Shown here piece by piece: positions 45,310-57,939 of a stretch of 64,000 nucleotides of DNA. How positions within the stretch are numbered: the stretch's first letter is position 1; every line of letters starts with the position of its first letter. A program made the position numbers and the translations under genes. The stretch spans positions 62,001 to 126,000 of the forward strand of contig JAOPHQ010000594.1 in the NCBI GenBank assembly GCA_030340625.1, read 5' to 3'. The stretch is from Merluccius polli (Eukaryota; Chordata; Actinopteri; Gadiformes; Merlucciidae). The notes under the pieces are model-generated. The model searched no databases. It was not told the origin of the DNA and saw only the letters and a list, made by a program, of their open reading frames with translations.

Positions 45310-46425
45310 CACCTGGCGGGCCCCGCCCCGCCCCCCCGTCAGTGACGTGCGGGATAGAAAGTGGGGGCGCGCGCGCTGCCCTCGTCGCCATTTTTCGGCG
45401 ACTCGCGAGAGAGAGAGCGAGAGAGAGAGAGAGGGGGGGCCTGAGCGGAAAACAAGGGAAAGTATTAAACGCTGCCCTGCGTCCACGCGGGTTTCCACAA
45501 AAGCAGCGGTGACCGCGAGGCGCCTCCATTCACCCGCTTCGTCTCTGGATCCTCCAGAACCGCACGGTGCTGCCGGTGAGACACACTGTTATTAATGCAG
45601 TCGCTGTGAAGACGTGTTGCGGGCCGCCATTTTTTTTTTTAACGGCTACCAACTAAAAGTGTCGCTCCGACTCCAGAAAGGGGACTTCTTCTTTAAAAAG
45701 ACGTTTCCGCGATTTCACGTTTTCACGGGCGGGTCGACCCCAGAGTCCGTACCGGTTCTTTGGACCCGCGGCCGCCCGCGTTACGCTGCGTCCGTTATTA
45801 TGAGGCTCGGCTCTGATGAAAGTGTAGGTTCACCTTTTCCGCTCGCAGCAGGCGCGGCGGCGGCGGAGGAATAGTTTAAAACGAGAACCGCTCGACTTTT
45901 AGTCGGAAGAGGGAGCGGGAAAAAAAGGGGAACCATCGTTGTTGGGGTTGAGTTTTTTTTCTATTTTATTTTTCTAATAACGTGTTATAACTCCGCTTCA
46001 TGCCGTGTCTTTTTTGTCCAAGCGTCGGCAGCTCGAACCGCCCGTCGCCATTGACTTAAAACGACGAGGGACAAGCCGCACATTATGCTCCAGGGTCGGA
46101 CCCGGCTCGCCGCGGCCTGTCCCTGAACGCCAGGTTGTCGTTTATTATTATTACTATTGTTAACGGATGTCTCCCGGTCCCTGCGGCTCGTTGGGGTAGA
46201 GAAGTCCTCCCAGAACCGTCCCAGGGGGTGAGACCCGGCTCCCCCAGAACCACGTCCAGACCCACGCGTTTTGCCTGCTTGGTTTCCCCCCACTAACCCG
46301 GCTCCTCCAGCGCTGCTAGGCGTTTAATTTATTGTGTAGTCTACTTGTCCATTTCTAGTTTTAAGGGGTTGTTTATTTATTTATTATTTTTTTCGCGGGG
46401 GGGGGGGGGGGGGTGCTGGTGAACC
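45310..46425 (+). promoter_or_regulatory. crkl CpG-rich promoter and 5'UTR
   Basis: CpG density rises sharply from about 45310. GC boxes (CCCCGCCCCGCCCCCC), a CRE-like TGACGTG, ACTCGCGAGA and two YY1-like sites (CGCCATTTTT near 45387, GCCGCCATTT near 45624) are visible. There is no TATA box in a credible place. A 16-18-base G run sits just before the ATG. The start site of transcription cannot be fixed from sequence. Confidence 0.65.
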
Positions 46426-46736
46426 ATGTCAACGGCTCGGTTCGACTCGTCCGACCGGTCCACCTGGTACTTCGGACCGGTGTCCCGGCAGGATGCGCAG
46501 ACCCGGCTGCAGGGCCAGCGGCACGGCATGTTTCTGGTGCGGGACTCGTCGACCTGCCCCGGGGACTACGTGCTGTCCGTGTCCGAGAACTCAAAGGTGT
46601 CCCACTATATCATCAACTCCCTGTCGGCCAAGAGGTTCCGGATCGGGGACCAGGAGTTCGAGCAGCTGCCCGCCCTGCTGGACTTCTACAAGATCCACTA
46701 CCTGGACACCACCACGCTCATAGAGCCGGCCCCGAG
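46426..46736 (+). CDS. crkl: crkl exon 1: SH2 domain
   Basis: It starts at ACCATGTCAACG and ends at LIEPAPR with donor AG|GTAAGG. It encodes the complete SH2 domain. GC-rich codon use fits the CpG island. Confidence 0.97.
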
Positions 46737-49700
46737 GTAAGGTGCTGGTGTTGCACCAGGGTGTACGTCTCTTGGACCTGGGCCCCTAGGTAGGTGACCA
46801 GATCATGGTGTTGGGACCAGGGTATACGTCTCTTGGACCTGGGCCCCTAGGTAGGTGACCAGATCATGGTGTTGGGACCAGGGTATACGTCTCTTGGACC
46901 TGGGCCCCTAGGTAGGTGACCAGATCTTGGCGTAGGACCAGGGTGTACGTCTCTTGGACCTGGGGCCCTAGGTAGGTGACCAGATCATGGTGTTGCACCA
47001 GGGTGTACGTCTCTTGGACCTGGGCCCCTAGGTAGGAGACCAGATCATGGTGTTGCACCAGGGTGTACGTCTCTTGGACCTGGGCCCCTAGGTAGGAGAC
47101 CAGATCATGGTGTTGCACCAGGGTGTACGTCTCTTGGACCTGGGCCCCTAGGTAGGAGACCAGATCATGGTGTTGCACCAGATCTCTTGGACCTGTACGT
47201 CCCTTGTATTATGAACGACCCGGTTAGTGACTTTATGGAGATGAAACCTGGTTTGGATCAACTGGATTGCTACGTCTTAGGTTGTATTTCAATTTCAGGT
47301 TAATGCAATTTTGCCTTTATTAAGCCTTCAATCTAGTGGCCATGTTTGAGTGTAGCTGACGCACCGAGACACGCTGCAACACCTCCCACATAGCTCACTG
47401 CTGCGGGGTGTCTGTGGGGAGGTGTGATGTGCGAGCAGCAGTATGGAAATTAATATGCTCACTCGTATGTAATATGGCAAGTCAGTGAGTTCGTGTACTT
47501 TTCACTACATCTACGTGTACCTTTTAGAGGATGCCTGTTTTTTTTTCTTTTATCCTGTATTGCTGTTAAAAGCTATCACGTAAGGAGGAGTGGACAACGT
47601 GTTATACCTCAGGCAATAATAACGTTTTACGTCTTGCAAATGGTTTTGGTTCACCGATATTTCTTAAAATAGCTCTCCAGGTTCCTTCCAGGTTGAACAC
47701 AAATGTGAAGTTATTGAAGTGAGTTTGAAATACTATAAAACCAGAATGACTTATTTGGAGACTACATTAGATCAGGTTACAGGGACTGTGTCAGAGGTGC
47801 TTCACTGAGATACTAGATATTTCAAACATAAACCCATGGTGCTTTTGCACCGCTGGTTTACAAATCTGGAGACACTTGGTTGTCCCTGAGCCTAGGGATT
47901 ATGGTGCTGAAGCAGAAATGCATACCATAATAACACATACTCATACTTGCATAATGGCATTTAGCCTAATCCTAAATAAGTTTAAAAAAAACAATGGACA
48001 TTTGGAAAATATTTTGGGTTTGATTAAAGTACTGGTAATAGTGGTGGTAGTAAAATGCTTGAAGGTTGCTTATCTCATGTAGACTTCGTTCCCAATGTTA
48101 GTCCCTATGGCTCCCTGTGTTCCTCCATGTAATAATGGACATGTTCTCCAGGTATAGCAGCCCAGTCACGGGCCCCGTCCAGCCCATGGGCCTCCCGGAA
48201 GACAACTTGGAGTACGTGCGGACGCTGTACGACTTTGTGGGCAACGACGCAGAGGACCTGCCCTTCAAGAAGGGCGAGATCCTGATCATCCTGGAGAAGC
48301 CCGAGGAGCAGTGGTGGAGCGCCAAGAGCAAGGAGGGCCGCGTGGGCATGATCCCCGTGCCCTACGTGGAGAAGTTCGCCCGCCAGTCCCCGCACCCGGG
48401 CCAGCCGCCGCACAGCTCCCGCAACTCCAACAGCTACGGCATCCCCGAGCCCGCGCATGCACACGTGCATGCCTACGCCCAGCCCCAGACCCCGACTCCG
48501 CTGCCCCCCGGCACCCCGGGGCCCATCATTCTCCCGGTGCCCTCCCTGCCCAACGGCCCCGTCATGGCCAAGGCCATCCAGAGAAGAGTGCCCTGTGCCT
48601 ATGACAAGACAGCTCTGGCTCTCGAGGTATGGACTTCAAGTTGTGATCTAAAGGTTGACCAGGCATAGCTTCATGGTGGGCTTTGTATGCTATAGTACTG
48701 ATGTGACTGATGATACTTAATATAGGTTTATTTGGCAACCAGGGTGTGAGTATTATTGCCTATTAGGTGTTTAGGCAAGGGTGATAATCATGAATAGTAT
48801 TCTTATTAAAACAGTGTTTGGAACGTCGTAGTGGCACTATGAATAATAATCTCGACATGGTGTCTTAAAAACAAACGTGTGCGTCTTTCAATCTAGGGAT
48901 TACACTATTATGGTGAATGAGAATTGCAGTTTGTCCTAAAGGCCTGAAGACAATATTGTTTTTTGTGAATGTTGCTACACTACTGCGAATGTACGGGGGT
49001 ATATCTATTCACCACAATATCAATGGAAGTGTTCTTCCAATTACAATAGAAAATTGCATTTGAGTTGCAAACCATCCACCAAGTTAATTTTGGATGAATT
49101 ATATTATTTGCAGCCACATGACGTATGACCTGTTAGCTGCAGAACAGCTTGTGCCATGTGCATCATGTGCCAAATTTGCTTCTCACTCAATATGGTTTAG
49201 CATTACATACTATTTTATAGTAGCAACCCCATTTCCAAATAACTCTCCGGTCCGTAACATTTACATTTCTCTCCAAGGTGGATCTATTCCACAACAAATT
49301 ACGTCGTGCTCTGCTACCATTCGGATTGGAGTCTAGCTTCTATTAATCAGCTCATGTTGATTTCCTAAAGGGGAAAATGCAGTCAGCTATTTCTGAGCAA
49401 AGAAATGCTGAGTAATGTTTGGCCCGGTGACTCGGCGGCCCGTCTGTTCTGTTTGGTGAACTCATCCCATAGATTACCAATAAAGGACATTGGCAGCCTC
49501 ATGGTAGGACTTGAATGTTGCCAGGTCAATGTGTCGGTTGGTTCGTATAAAGGCCCATCAGGACACGGATCTCACGTTTAGGGAATTGATTTGAAGGAAG
49601 ATTTTGGTAGCTAGCGCTTAAGGCAGGGAAACATGCAGTACAATAACAAAATGTTCCCAAGACTGTTATTCCCGTTATTGTCTTACACTGGTATCACAAT

Positions 49701-52700
49701 CACATCAATTTGTCAGTTGTCGACAAATTGATTTGGTGATCAGTGGGCTCCATCCATGTAATCCCCTGCCCATCTATTGCTACTGATCTTTTAAAAAAAA
49801 CGAGGCAATTCCAAGTAAAAAAATCTATACTTCTGTTAATAGGCTTGCCTTGCGTTTCTTCTTCTTCCTCCTCGTTTGTCTTGGTCTGCAGTCTTTTCAT
49901 ATCCTCACTCCCATATTGTTGACCCTGACTGCTGTACATTGCTCCAACAACATTGTATTGCAGCCTGCATCGCAGCAGCCAGCTGAAGCTCTGTGCCGGA
50001 CCAATTAAAAACCTTGATCAGGATGTCTAACTTCCATTGTTTTAAAAATAATAATAATTTAAGCCAAGGCCATCCTGGTACTGTATTATAATAAAAAACG
50101 GTCTTTGATCAGTGGGCTCCATCCATGCGCTCAGCCTATAGAAGGAGGCTGGCCCTGTGACTTGCTTGACCATTTCTTATTACCATAGAAATATTACCGG
50201 CAGGAGAATGACTAGGCAGTCCATATTGGCTTCATGCAGAGAGACGGCCGCTATGTGTGTAACCACAACTGCCTGCGGTAGTTTATGTTTGACATCTTTT
50301 AACTCGTTTAAAAATCACTCCACGCCGCGATGAAAACCGGATTTGAATCAGAGGCTGGGCCGACTACGGGTCTCTCCATGATTCAATGATTCAGGTCATG
50401 TGACTTTGAGGCTCATTTTGGTTGGCTTCGAGTCCCATTGGTGGAAATCTTCCAAGAAGTCCTGTCCCAAGCATGCCAGGAACTCCACAGAGCTTCACAA
50501 TAAACAAACGCATTCACGTTCATGTCCGTACCTGGATGAAATGCATTTGCCCTTGCCGTTGTTTTCACGAGCAATGAGTTTTGCAAGATTCACTTTCACT
50601 TCCTCTCAGTTTGAATCTATTACAGTTTCAGAGCAACAAAGAGAAAAACAATGTGCAGCTCTTTCAATACGTTCTTTATATACTGACTTAACAATTGAAC
50701 CTGGTCCATCAAGTTTAAATTAAAGCCCACTTTGTTCAGTAAACATCCATTTCAGTACAGAGTGGTTATGGGAGGTTTCAAGCTATTTTAAACCAATATA
50801 AGCCTCATTAATTGATTTAGCGGCAGTTAGGAATAGAGGCCATATTATTTCACCAGATTTTGGAAAACCAGAGCGTATAAATGGATTTAATGGTAAACGT
50901 GGTAATGTTAAATAATTCTGATAATTTTACGGTAGCAATATTCATCATTGCACCCTAATAGAATTTCCTGCATCCTTTTTAAATGAAAAACCGAAACCAC
51001 CAAGTCTTATTAAGTCATGTAGTTTTCAGAATTGGGTCATGTCATTTGTACACGTTTGTGTGGTGTGAACACATTTGGTCCTAGGGCTGGCTTTAGTACC
51101 TGGGATTACAGGCCCTGTGCTGACTCGAGGGTCGGCTGGTGCTGGAGGATAAATTGCTACAGACCGGATTAGGGCACCGAAGGTTGGAGAGAAATGCCTT
51201 GGATGGGGATTTCAGCGGTTCTTCTTGGTGCCGGGTGACTTGAAGAGTGGCAGGTGACTGTAGGCTGGCGGATACTGTGAGACGAGAAGTGTAGATACTA
51301 GAAACATCCGTAGCGGGTTTCCTGTCAAGATGTGTCATGCATGCGCTCAGCTAGAGTTGATCGACCACAATGTGCAGCTCGGATGACCCATCATAGGTTT
51401 TATGGTTGTGAGGGACAGGATGAGAGGAGAAGTAGATACTTACGCTTCAGTCATTTAGCATACTTTTATTATGGAATGCGACTAGCTTTGCTTTTTCATT
51501 TTATTGGATACAAGAACATGTGTAAATGTGTAAAAACAAAATGTGTACTCGTTTAAGGAACACATTTGGAAGAAGACGGTGTACAAGATTTGTTAAACTG
51601 TTACTTACACATGCGCTTGTGGAATTCCCCATCGATTACCACACAAATAAATAGTTTCGCCTCCGGGCCAATAACCAGCAATTGTCACGACTCTCTGGCA
51701 CAGCCTAACTCACCGCCGAGCACCAACAACAGAATCTGTTGGTTACAATTCTCTTTGTGTTGAGTTGAACCAATGACTAAAAAAAGAAAAGAAAAGAGTG
51801 AATCAGATAGCTACTGGAGCCGCCAGGGAGCATGTTTTTACGGCACTAGCAAACCAAACGACCTTATCTTTCCATCTTGTGGTTCTCGTCCCTGCGGTCT
51901 ACTTCCTTGTCACCTGCTCAGAGTAGGTCACGCCCTAGAGCACGCATCCGCTCTGCAGCGTCTCTGCGTTGGGCTATTCTGGGGCCATTTGGGTGGCCAG
52001 CAAGTAGATGCTGGAGTGCTTGGTTCAATCCCCGGTCTCCGCAGTACACCTGTAGAGATCCTAGACCGATGTTCCTAAACTACATGGGTCTAATAATGTA
52101 ATGAGTTGCTTGGGATAAAGCTGAGCTTCTAAATGAGTAGAAGCTCAGTGTGATTGTTCATTAATTTCTTACATCAGTGATTTCTCAGTTTTTTCCCCTT
52201 TTTAAAACATTGTACAAGTATTTTGAGTGTTGACTCCGTTTGAATTGTAAATCAGTTGTAGGGCTGGACGATTATGGAAAAAATAATAATCACGATTATT
52301 TTGATTGATATTGAAATCACGATTAATAAACGCGATTATTAAAGTGTTTATTGCACCACCAAAACTCAACTTTAAATATAACTTTTAGAAAAACAACCAG
52401 TAATAAATTAGTAACAAGTAAAAAAGTTTAAAAAAATATATATATATAAAAATAAAAATAATAGCTCCCAAGCTGTCGCGCGACACTCAGTACGTTTACA
52501 TGACACTCAAGAAAGTCGACTTGTTGGCTTAATCCAATTATGATTGGATTACTAAGATGCATGTATACACCTTAATCAAGCTATAATCGGTTCGAGTCGA
52601 CTTACTCATTATCGGGTTAAGACCCCTAGATTATGCGATTCATAGTCGACTAAGCGTGCATGTAACCAATCGAATTGGCTTATGCGTTGAATTGCGTTCT

Positions 52701-55700
52701 GCGCATGCTCGAGATCTCTTCCCGGGGCCGTGAGCCGGAAGTAGAAAGAGACGATAGTCATGTTGTTGTTGTTGTCGCCGCCGTCGGATAAGGGATAACG
52801 AGAAACGGCGATTTATTTAAAAAGGTGGCGCAGAAGATGGAGGAAGCCGGTGAATGTAGTTACCCCCTATACGAATTGTGTCCCGGCCGCGGGAGCGCGC
52901 ATGGCATTCATTAAAGGTGGAAGCACGCGGACACTACGCTTCCATTTCACCCAAGGCTGAATTAAAAGTACATGTTTTTCTAAATGTGGGTCATCAACGA
53001 GGTTGTAAAGTAGTGACTTCGGGCACATCTGTCAAAATAAATGTTTTTTTCTCCCGACGTGTTTACGATCTTTATTCATTCATTGCGCCGCGGCCGAACT
53101 GACGGCGGTATTCTCTGATATTATGAATCTTACAGACTGCGTCGGGTTCTCCGACTCTCTGGTACACAACAAGTAAAGACTCCTAGTCGGGTTTATCTCG
53201 CCCATGGGGAAAAGGAATTGGGGGAAATTAACTTTGGCTTTGACTCTCTGAAGTCCAGACTGAAACGCGACATGGAGGAGAAAGCGATGTTTCAGCAGAC
53301 AGCTGTCAGTTCACTTCGGGTCCATATCATTTCTCCATTGACGCTCCATTGTTCCTCTCGGTCGTATGCGGACCGCTCCGCCGGCAGAGCAGCGGAGCGG
53401 TCCGCATACGACCGAGAGGTCGGAGAAATGATATGGACCCGAAGTGAACTGACAGCTGTCTGCTGAAACATCGCTTTCTCGAATGAGTTGCTGGTGACGT
53501 AAAGGGGTCAACCGGTGGCTCTACTACCACTAGTTAAAATGGGCACAGCGCCACCTATCGTACCGGGGCATGACACGCTTCGGCCAATGAATCGATTTAC
53601 TCGCCGCCATGTATACGCGGACAATTGCAGTTGACCAGTTGCGGAGCATAGACGAGCTATGGCTTTAATCGATATAATCTGTGCATGTAAACGTACTGAA
53701 TGTGACGTCACGGGAGCGCCGTAACTATTTATACTTGCGCTGGTGGCCGCGACAGTAGTTGCAGTCTTCTCCTGAACAGAGGTGGCGCCACTGAGGAAAG
53801 GCGACCAACTTTGCTATTTCTACGCACTAGAAGAAGAGATATACTAATACTGGTACCCATAGACATCGTCTATGCTGGTACCCCTGTGTCTTTACTTTCT
53901 TACACATCATTAGATATTCAGTTACGGTTTAGTTCACCGGGATGTCTCTCACTATACAGCATTATGTCTATTACTTACATTGCTATTATTCTACGTCCCT
54001 GCCCCACCTGGTCAGCCATCAACAGTCCAGTGTATGGCAGCAGTTCTCATATGAATAGTGTTTGTAAGCATCTATCTTAATAACTTAATGATTATCTTAT
54101 ATACTTTTATTTTATAACTTACTTCCGCTTTGAGATAGTTTTTCAGCCACGTAATTTCACTCGTCTTTGACCACAACAACAGTAGACAGCACTTACGTAA
54201 AACCACGGTTTATTAGCGAAACAAAATAGGCCTACACCACACAATAACATAGAACATATAAAGGAAGAAGCCAAAATATAACGCTACGGAATGATAGCGC
54301 TGCGGCGCTGCTGGGACGCTGCTGAGACGTTCCGCGGCGGCCCGGTGGAAATGCTTTCATTGATTAGAGTGGCAGCGATCAGCAGCGGTGACCGCGGCGC
54401 ACGGCCCCGGTGGAAATGAGCAGGCGCATTAAAATGTGCCTTCAAACTCGTCCGTGTTTCTGTTTCCGCTTTGTCACGCCCCGCTGAAAAAAAAGAGAGG
54501 TGCGCGACACGGCGCGACCGGGCTAAAATCCTGTCGCGCCGGCGAGATCTACGTCATTTTGACGTCACATTGTCGCGTGACAGCTTGGGAACTGGCGAGT
54601 ATACTGCGGCCTTAATTTGCACGGCGGCACATTAATCGTTTTTCTTCGATTACAGTGTTTTCATGATCGTGAGAAGCCGAAATCGTGATCAAATTTCGAT
54701 TAATCGTCCAGCCCTAATCAGTTGGTATGCCTATGTATGACCACCAGATGAACTAAGTAGTCGTTACTTATCACCTAAATGACTCTTACCCTATTTGACC
54801 TCATCTTAGTGTTGAATCCGAGGGGCTGTTCCAGTGAAGCTAATCGCGATGCAATGTCATCCACAAGTTTCAAGAGCAGCCAGAGACGCAGGATTACTAT
54901 AATCACAGATTACCTTTAAATTTCAGATGGGGCTTTCTACATTTTCCTTTTGGGTATTTGCGGTCACTATCTGGATGGACGTTTCGCTCTTCTTCTTTTT
55001 TAAATCCTGATTGAGAGCATATGGTTGTGAATGTTCAATGTCATTCACAATGTCACTCAGCAATTCCACAGAGTATTTGTGACGGCCCGGCTTGCTGCTA
55101 AATTGCTGTGGTTCTGTGTGACCCGAAGGAAAATTTCTGGACATTATAATAAATGTCCAGCAGTACGATTCTATAACATTTCATGAATGGTATTGATTAG
55201 ATATAAATATGCTTTTGGAATCACTAGATGCTGCCATGGCATGAATAGACTTCCTTTTTTTAATGCTACGTTTGACATTCTCTCCGGTAGGGCTGGGCAT
55301 TCGATATTATATCTATCATGATACGAGACTACAGATCGTCTTAGAATTTGGATATCGTGATATGGCATAGGTGTTGTCTTTTCCTGGTTTTAAAGGCTGC
55401 ATTACAGTAAAGTGATTAGAAAATACTCTGTAGTTTTTATTTGTCAAGTATTTAATTCACACAGGAGTATACAAAAATAGACTTTACCATGTGGTTATTT
55501 TATATTGACTATTCATTGAATTAGAGATAATACATGACCTATATAAGGATAGATCGCCCTACTGTCCAGGTTCCTAGGAACCATGCTTGGCGATTTTGTA
55601 ATTTTTAAACGAGGCATCTGTTCCAGAAAGCTGGATTGTGACTATGCACATAGGTTTCTATAGTGGAGTCCCTTCATAACACAGATTTTGTAGAAATAGC

Positions 55701-56119
55701 CCTGTGCTTGGGTTTTTGGTCTGCTTTTTGTAACTTCCAGAAAATGGTTCCTGGTGTTAATTAAATCATTTTTGTCTTCATTCATGTGGTGATGTTTGAG
55801 GTTACGGGAATGGCATCCCTATAATGTAGGTTTGGCTTCATGTCTTATGCGTTTGGTTTGGTTTATTTCCTAATGGTTACAGCATCTGTATTTTGGTCAA
55901 GGTGCTTGCTGACTATGGATGTTCCGTGTTTATGACCTTTATTATATTTTCCTAACTGAACGTGATGTTTGTGTTTCTCGGCAGGTGGGGGACACGGTTA
56001 AGGTGATGCGGATGAACATGAGCGGCCAATGGGAGGGCGAGGTGAACGGGAGGCGGGGCTTGTTTCCCTTCACCCACGTCAAAATAATGGACCCCCAGAA
56101 TCCAGATGAGAGTGACTGA
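46426..56119 (+). CDS. crkl: crkl, CRK-like SH2-SH3-SH3 adaptor (three exons; span includes introns)
   Basis: CRKL links tyrosine-phosphorylated proteins (for example CBL, p130CAS, paxillin) to C3G, SOS and ABL through SH2 and SH3 domains in the cytoplasm. Exons 46426-46736, 48152-48626 and 55985-56119 total 921 nt, 306 aa plus TGA (human 303). Residues about 14-102 form the SH2 domain with GMFLVRDSSTCPGDYVLSVS, where FLVRDS is the phosphotyrosine-binding strand and its Arg is present. Residues about 125-184 form SH3N with TLYDFVGNDAEDLPFKKGEI, EQWWSA and MIPVPYVEK. The linker keeps the YAQPQ site (human Tyr207, the ABL target) with a small His-rich insertion before it (AHAHVHAYAQPQ). SH3C ends GLFPFTHVKIMDPQNPDESD. 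CRKL, not CRK, is shown by MSTARFDSSDRS and the linker. Confidence 0.97.
46737..47215. repeat. 60-bp minisatellite adjoining the crkl exon 1 donor
   Basis: About 7.5 copies of a 60-bp unit (GGTGTTGCACCAGGGTGTAC, GTCTCTTGGACCTGGGCCCC, TAGGTAGGAGACCAGATCAT) begin within ten bases of the exon end. Every unit contains TAGGTAGG or TAGGTAGGTG, a donor-like site resembling the true CGAGGTAAGGTG. Confidence 0.93.
47216..48151. other. crkl intron 1, remainder
   Basis: No repeat boundary or conserved element recognised. Confidence 0.5.
48152..48626 (+). CDS. crkl: crkl exon 2: SH3N and linker
   Basis: The acceptor is ATGTTCTCCAG and the donor GAG|GTATGG. It encodes the whole SH3N domain, the proline-rich linker with YAQPQ, and the start of SH3C (RVPCAYDKTALALE). 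Confidence 0.97.
48627..52258. other. crkl intron 2, 5' part
   Basis: A 21-bp direct repeat, GATCAGTGGGCTCCATCCAT plus G, occurs at 49738 and 50107. Bases about 51960-52045 carry an A-box/B-box-like pair (GGGTGGCCAGCAAGTAGA, GGTTCAATCCCCGG) of a possible tRNA-derived fragment. Otherwise nothing recognised. Confidence 0.4.
52488..53698. mobile_element. inner element with CAGTACGTTTACATG ends
   Basis: CAGTACGTTTACATG is matched by CATGTAAACGTACTG at the right end. It contains the palindrome at 53281-53477. The superfamily is not assigned. Confidence 0.75.
53281..53477. repeat. near-perfect 197-bp palindrome
   Basis: AAAGCGATGTTTCAGCAGAC pairs with GTCTGCTGAAACATCGCTTT at the outer ends; TCGGTCGTATGCGGACCGCT pairs with its complement nearer the centre around a short CGGCAGAGCA loop. 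About 19 unpaired bases on the left (about 53337-53356) are the main asymmetry. Confidence 0.92.
54717..55984. other. crkl intron 2, 3' part
   Basis: Bases about 55288-55370 (GGGCTGGGCATTCGATATTA, TATCGTGATATGGCATAGGT) look like one end of a further hAT-type repeat, without a matching second end. The rest shows nothing recognised. Confidence 0.4.
55985..56119 (+). CDS. crkl: crkl exon 3: SH3C end, stop TGA
   Basis: The acceptor is TTTCTCGGCAG. It reads VGDTVKVMRMNMSGQWEGEV and ends in DPQNPDESD. It matches the human C-terminus VGDIVKVTRMNINGQWEGEV closely. Confidence 0.97.
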   Translation: MGDTVKVMRMNMSGQWEGEVNGRRGLFPFTHVKIMDPQNPDESD

Positions 56120-57791
56120 GCCAAGTGCGCCGCGAAACACCCATAATCTAGCTGGCTATCTTCCCCCCGCCCCGCCCAGCCCACCCGACAGTGTCACTAC
56201 GATTACGCGCTTGCCTGCTTAGGGCTACACCATGAGAGCACCCCCTCTATTGTCACGCCTGTGCATCCTGCAAGGCTTCTGACTGTTTACAGCTCTGGAC
56301 AACTATCTGGATCCCCACGTCCTGGTCCTAGGCTGGGCCGGTGTCTGTTATCGTTTTGCCTTAAGAGTCCTTTTCATGTACAAAATCATTGGGCATCCAT
56401 AGGTGTGTGTGTCTGTGTGTTTGTTTTTTATTAAGCAGAATGTTTGTTAGTGTGAGTGTTTACTATCGATGTTGCATCATGTCATCGATTGGTTGATTTA
56501 AATTTTGAATTTTGTTCTTAATTTTCCACAGATTTGGTGTCTGACATTTTGAAAGCATGTTTTGCCAGATGTATGTTTGTTTTTGTTTTTTTTGGATGTG
56601 AGCATTTTTGTGCGCAAGGGAGGGAAATGGCAATGGCCCTACTGTATGAACGCTGAACCTTCTTAAGGGGCTAGCCAGCCAGCCAAAATGTTACATTTCA
56701 AATGATCACATCACTGTCGTATGTAATAACTAGGCCATTTCTGCTATTCAGATTGACTGACTGAATCATGTATACATAAATATGTATATAATATATATGT
56801 GGCTGTATTACGTGTGCTATGGCTGGGAAACGGAGCGGAACCATGGAACAGGGATTGAAACCTTCCTCCTCCACCTCCTGAGCACAATCTCGGCCCTGTT
56901 CGCGAAGTGTTCCTCATTTATCTGTGTGTGTGACTTCATCTCACTGTGTTGTTTTGTGCCATATGATTTGCAGTACAGGTTGGCGTTTTATAGTTGCCCT
57001 TGGCTTGCGTGTTGTGCGTTCGGGAAACCTTGTCCCTACAATGCAGAAATTGGTTACGGGCGGTGGAACAAAGAAAAATGGCGTTTCATATTGGGAAGCG
57101 GTTTCCAACGTGGCGCAATAGCAGCAGCTACAAGCACAGCTTGCACACAGGCAACCCTTTAAGCACTGCTATTTAAAAACATGGTGCCCGTTGGACACGG
57201 GGGCTAAGGGCTTTTTGGTGAGGTAAGCACCCCCCCTGCATGTGTGCGATGATGCATGTCGGGTGGGGGGGGGGGGGCAGGACGCATGCCAGTGAACGCT
57301 TTTTTTTGGGTAATTCTCTTCTTCGGCTAGGCAACGTTATCGTATTCCCCATCTATGGTAGGTGTATTGGGTCTTGCTGGGTTACTGTGGTTGTGTAAAC
57401 TGATCGTAGAGTGAGAGAGGGACCCTTGGCGTTCCGGCCGGAGGAGGATAATACTCCCTTGTGACTACGAGCTGAAGATGAACAAGTGGCCGCCAAAGGA
57501 ACTCCTACGATCTCTGCTGTAAAGATGCTCCACAACCACCTTTTTTTTTCACTTTTCCCTTAACCCCCGTCCACCCATTCTCCCAGTCATTCAGCAATGC
57601 AGCTGTGCAACCTCTTAAAACCGTATTTTTGTTTTGTTTTGCTTTGCCACTTATTGAATGACTTATTTCTTGATATAAATCATTTGGTTGACTTGCTGAA
57701 TACAAAAACTTTGACCCAGGTGACTTTATTCTTATTTCCTCCAAAAGGGACAAACGCCTGCTGGTTGCCTGACGCATGCATGTCTTGGACT

Positions 57792-57939
<148 letters not shown>

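Larger units (their letters stand above)
52466..54590. mobile_element. middle-layer element with TCCCAAGCTGTCGCGCGACA ends
   Basis: TCCCAAGCTGTCGCGCGACA and TGTCGCGTGACAGCTTGGGA are inverted repeats differing at one base. The interior near the right end is CpG-rich (GCGGCGCTGCTGGGACGCTG). No target duplication was recognised, so the class is open. Confidence 0.7.
52259..54716. mobile_element. hAT-like element, TSD ATCAGTTG, with two further nested layers
   Basis: The ends TAGGGCTGGACGATTATGG and TTAATCGTCCAGCCCTA are flanked by identical 8-mers ATCAGTTG at 52251-52258 and 54717-54724. Within it lies a second inverted-end element (52466-54590) and within that a third (52488-53698). Confidence 0.9.

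Noticed and set aside
45058..45595. Frames on both strands (up to 146 codons) near 45.1-45.6 kb
   Set aside because: They fall in the crkl CpG island and GA-repeat; no conserved motif and no splice partner.
46864..47178. Minus-strand frame of 104 codons in crkl intron 1
   Set aside because: It is the 60-bp minisatellite read in one frame (a 20-residue repeat); the unit length is a multiple of three.
49738..50127. 21-bp direct repeat as the target duplication of a 350-bp insertion
   Set aside because: The length is unusual for a transposon TSD here, and the enclosed sequence has no element-like ends.
51960..52045. tRNA gene in crkl intron 2
   Set aside because: Box-like words occur but stems do not pair properly; at most an old tRNA-derived fragment.
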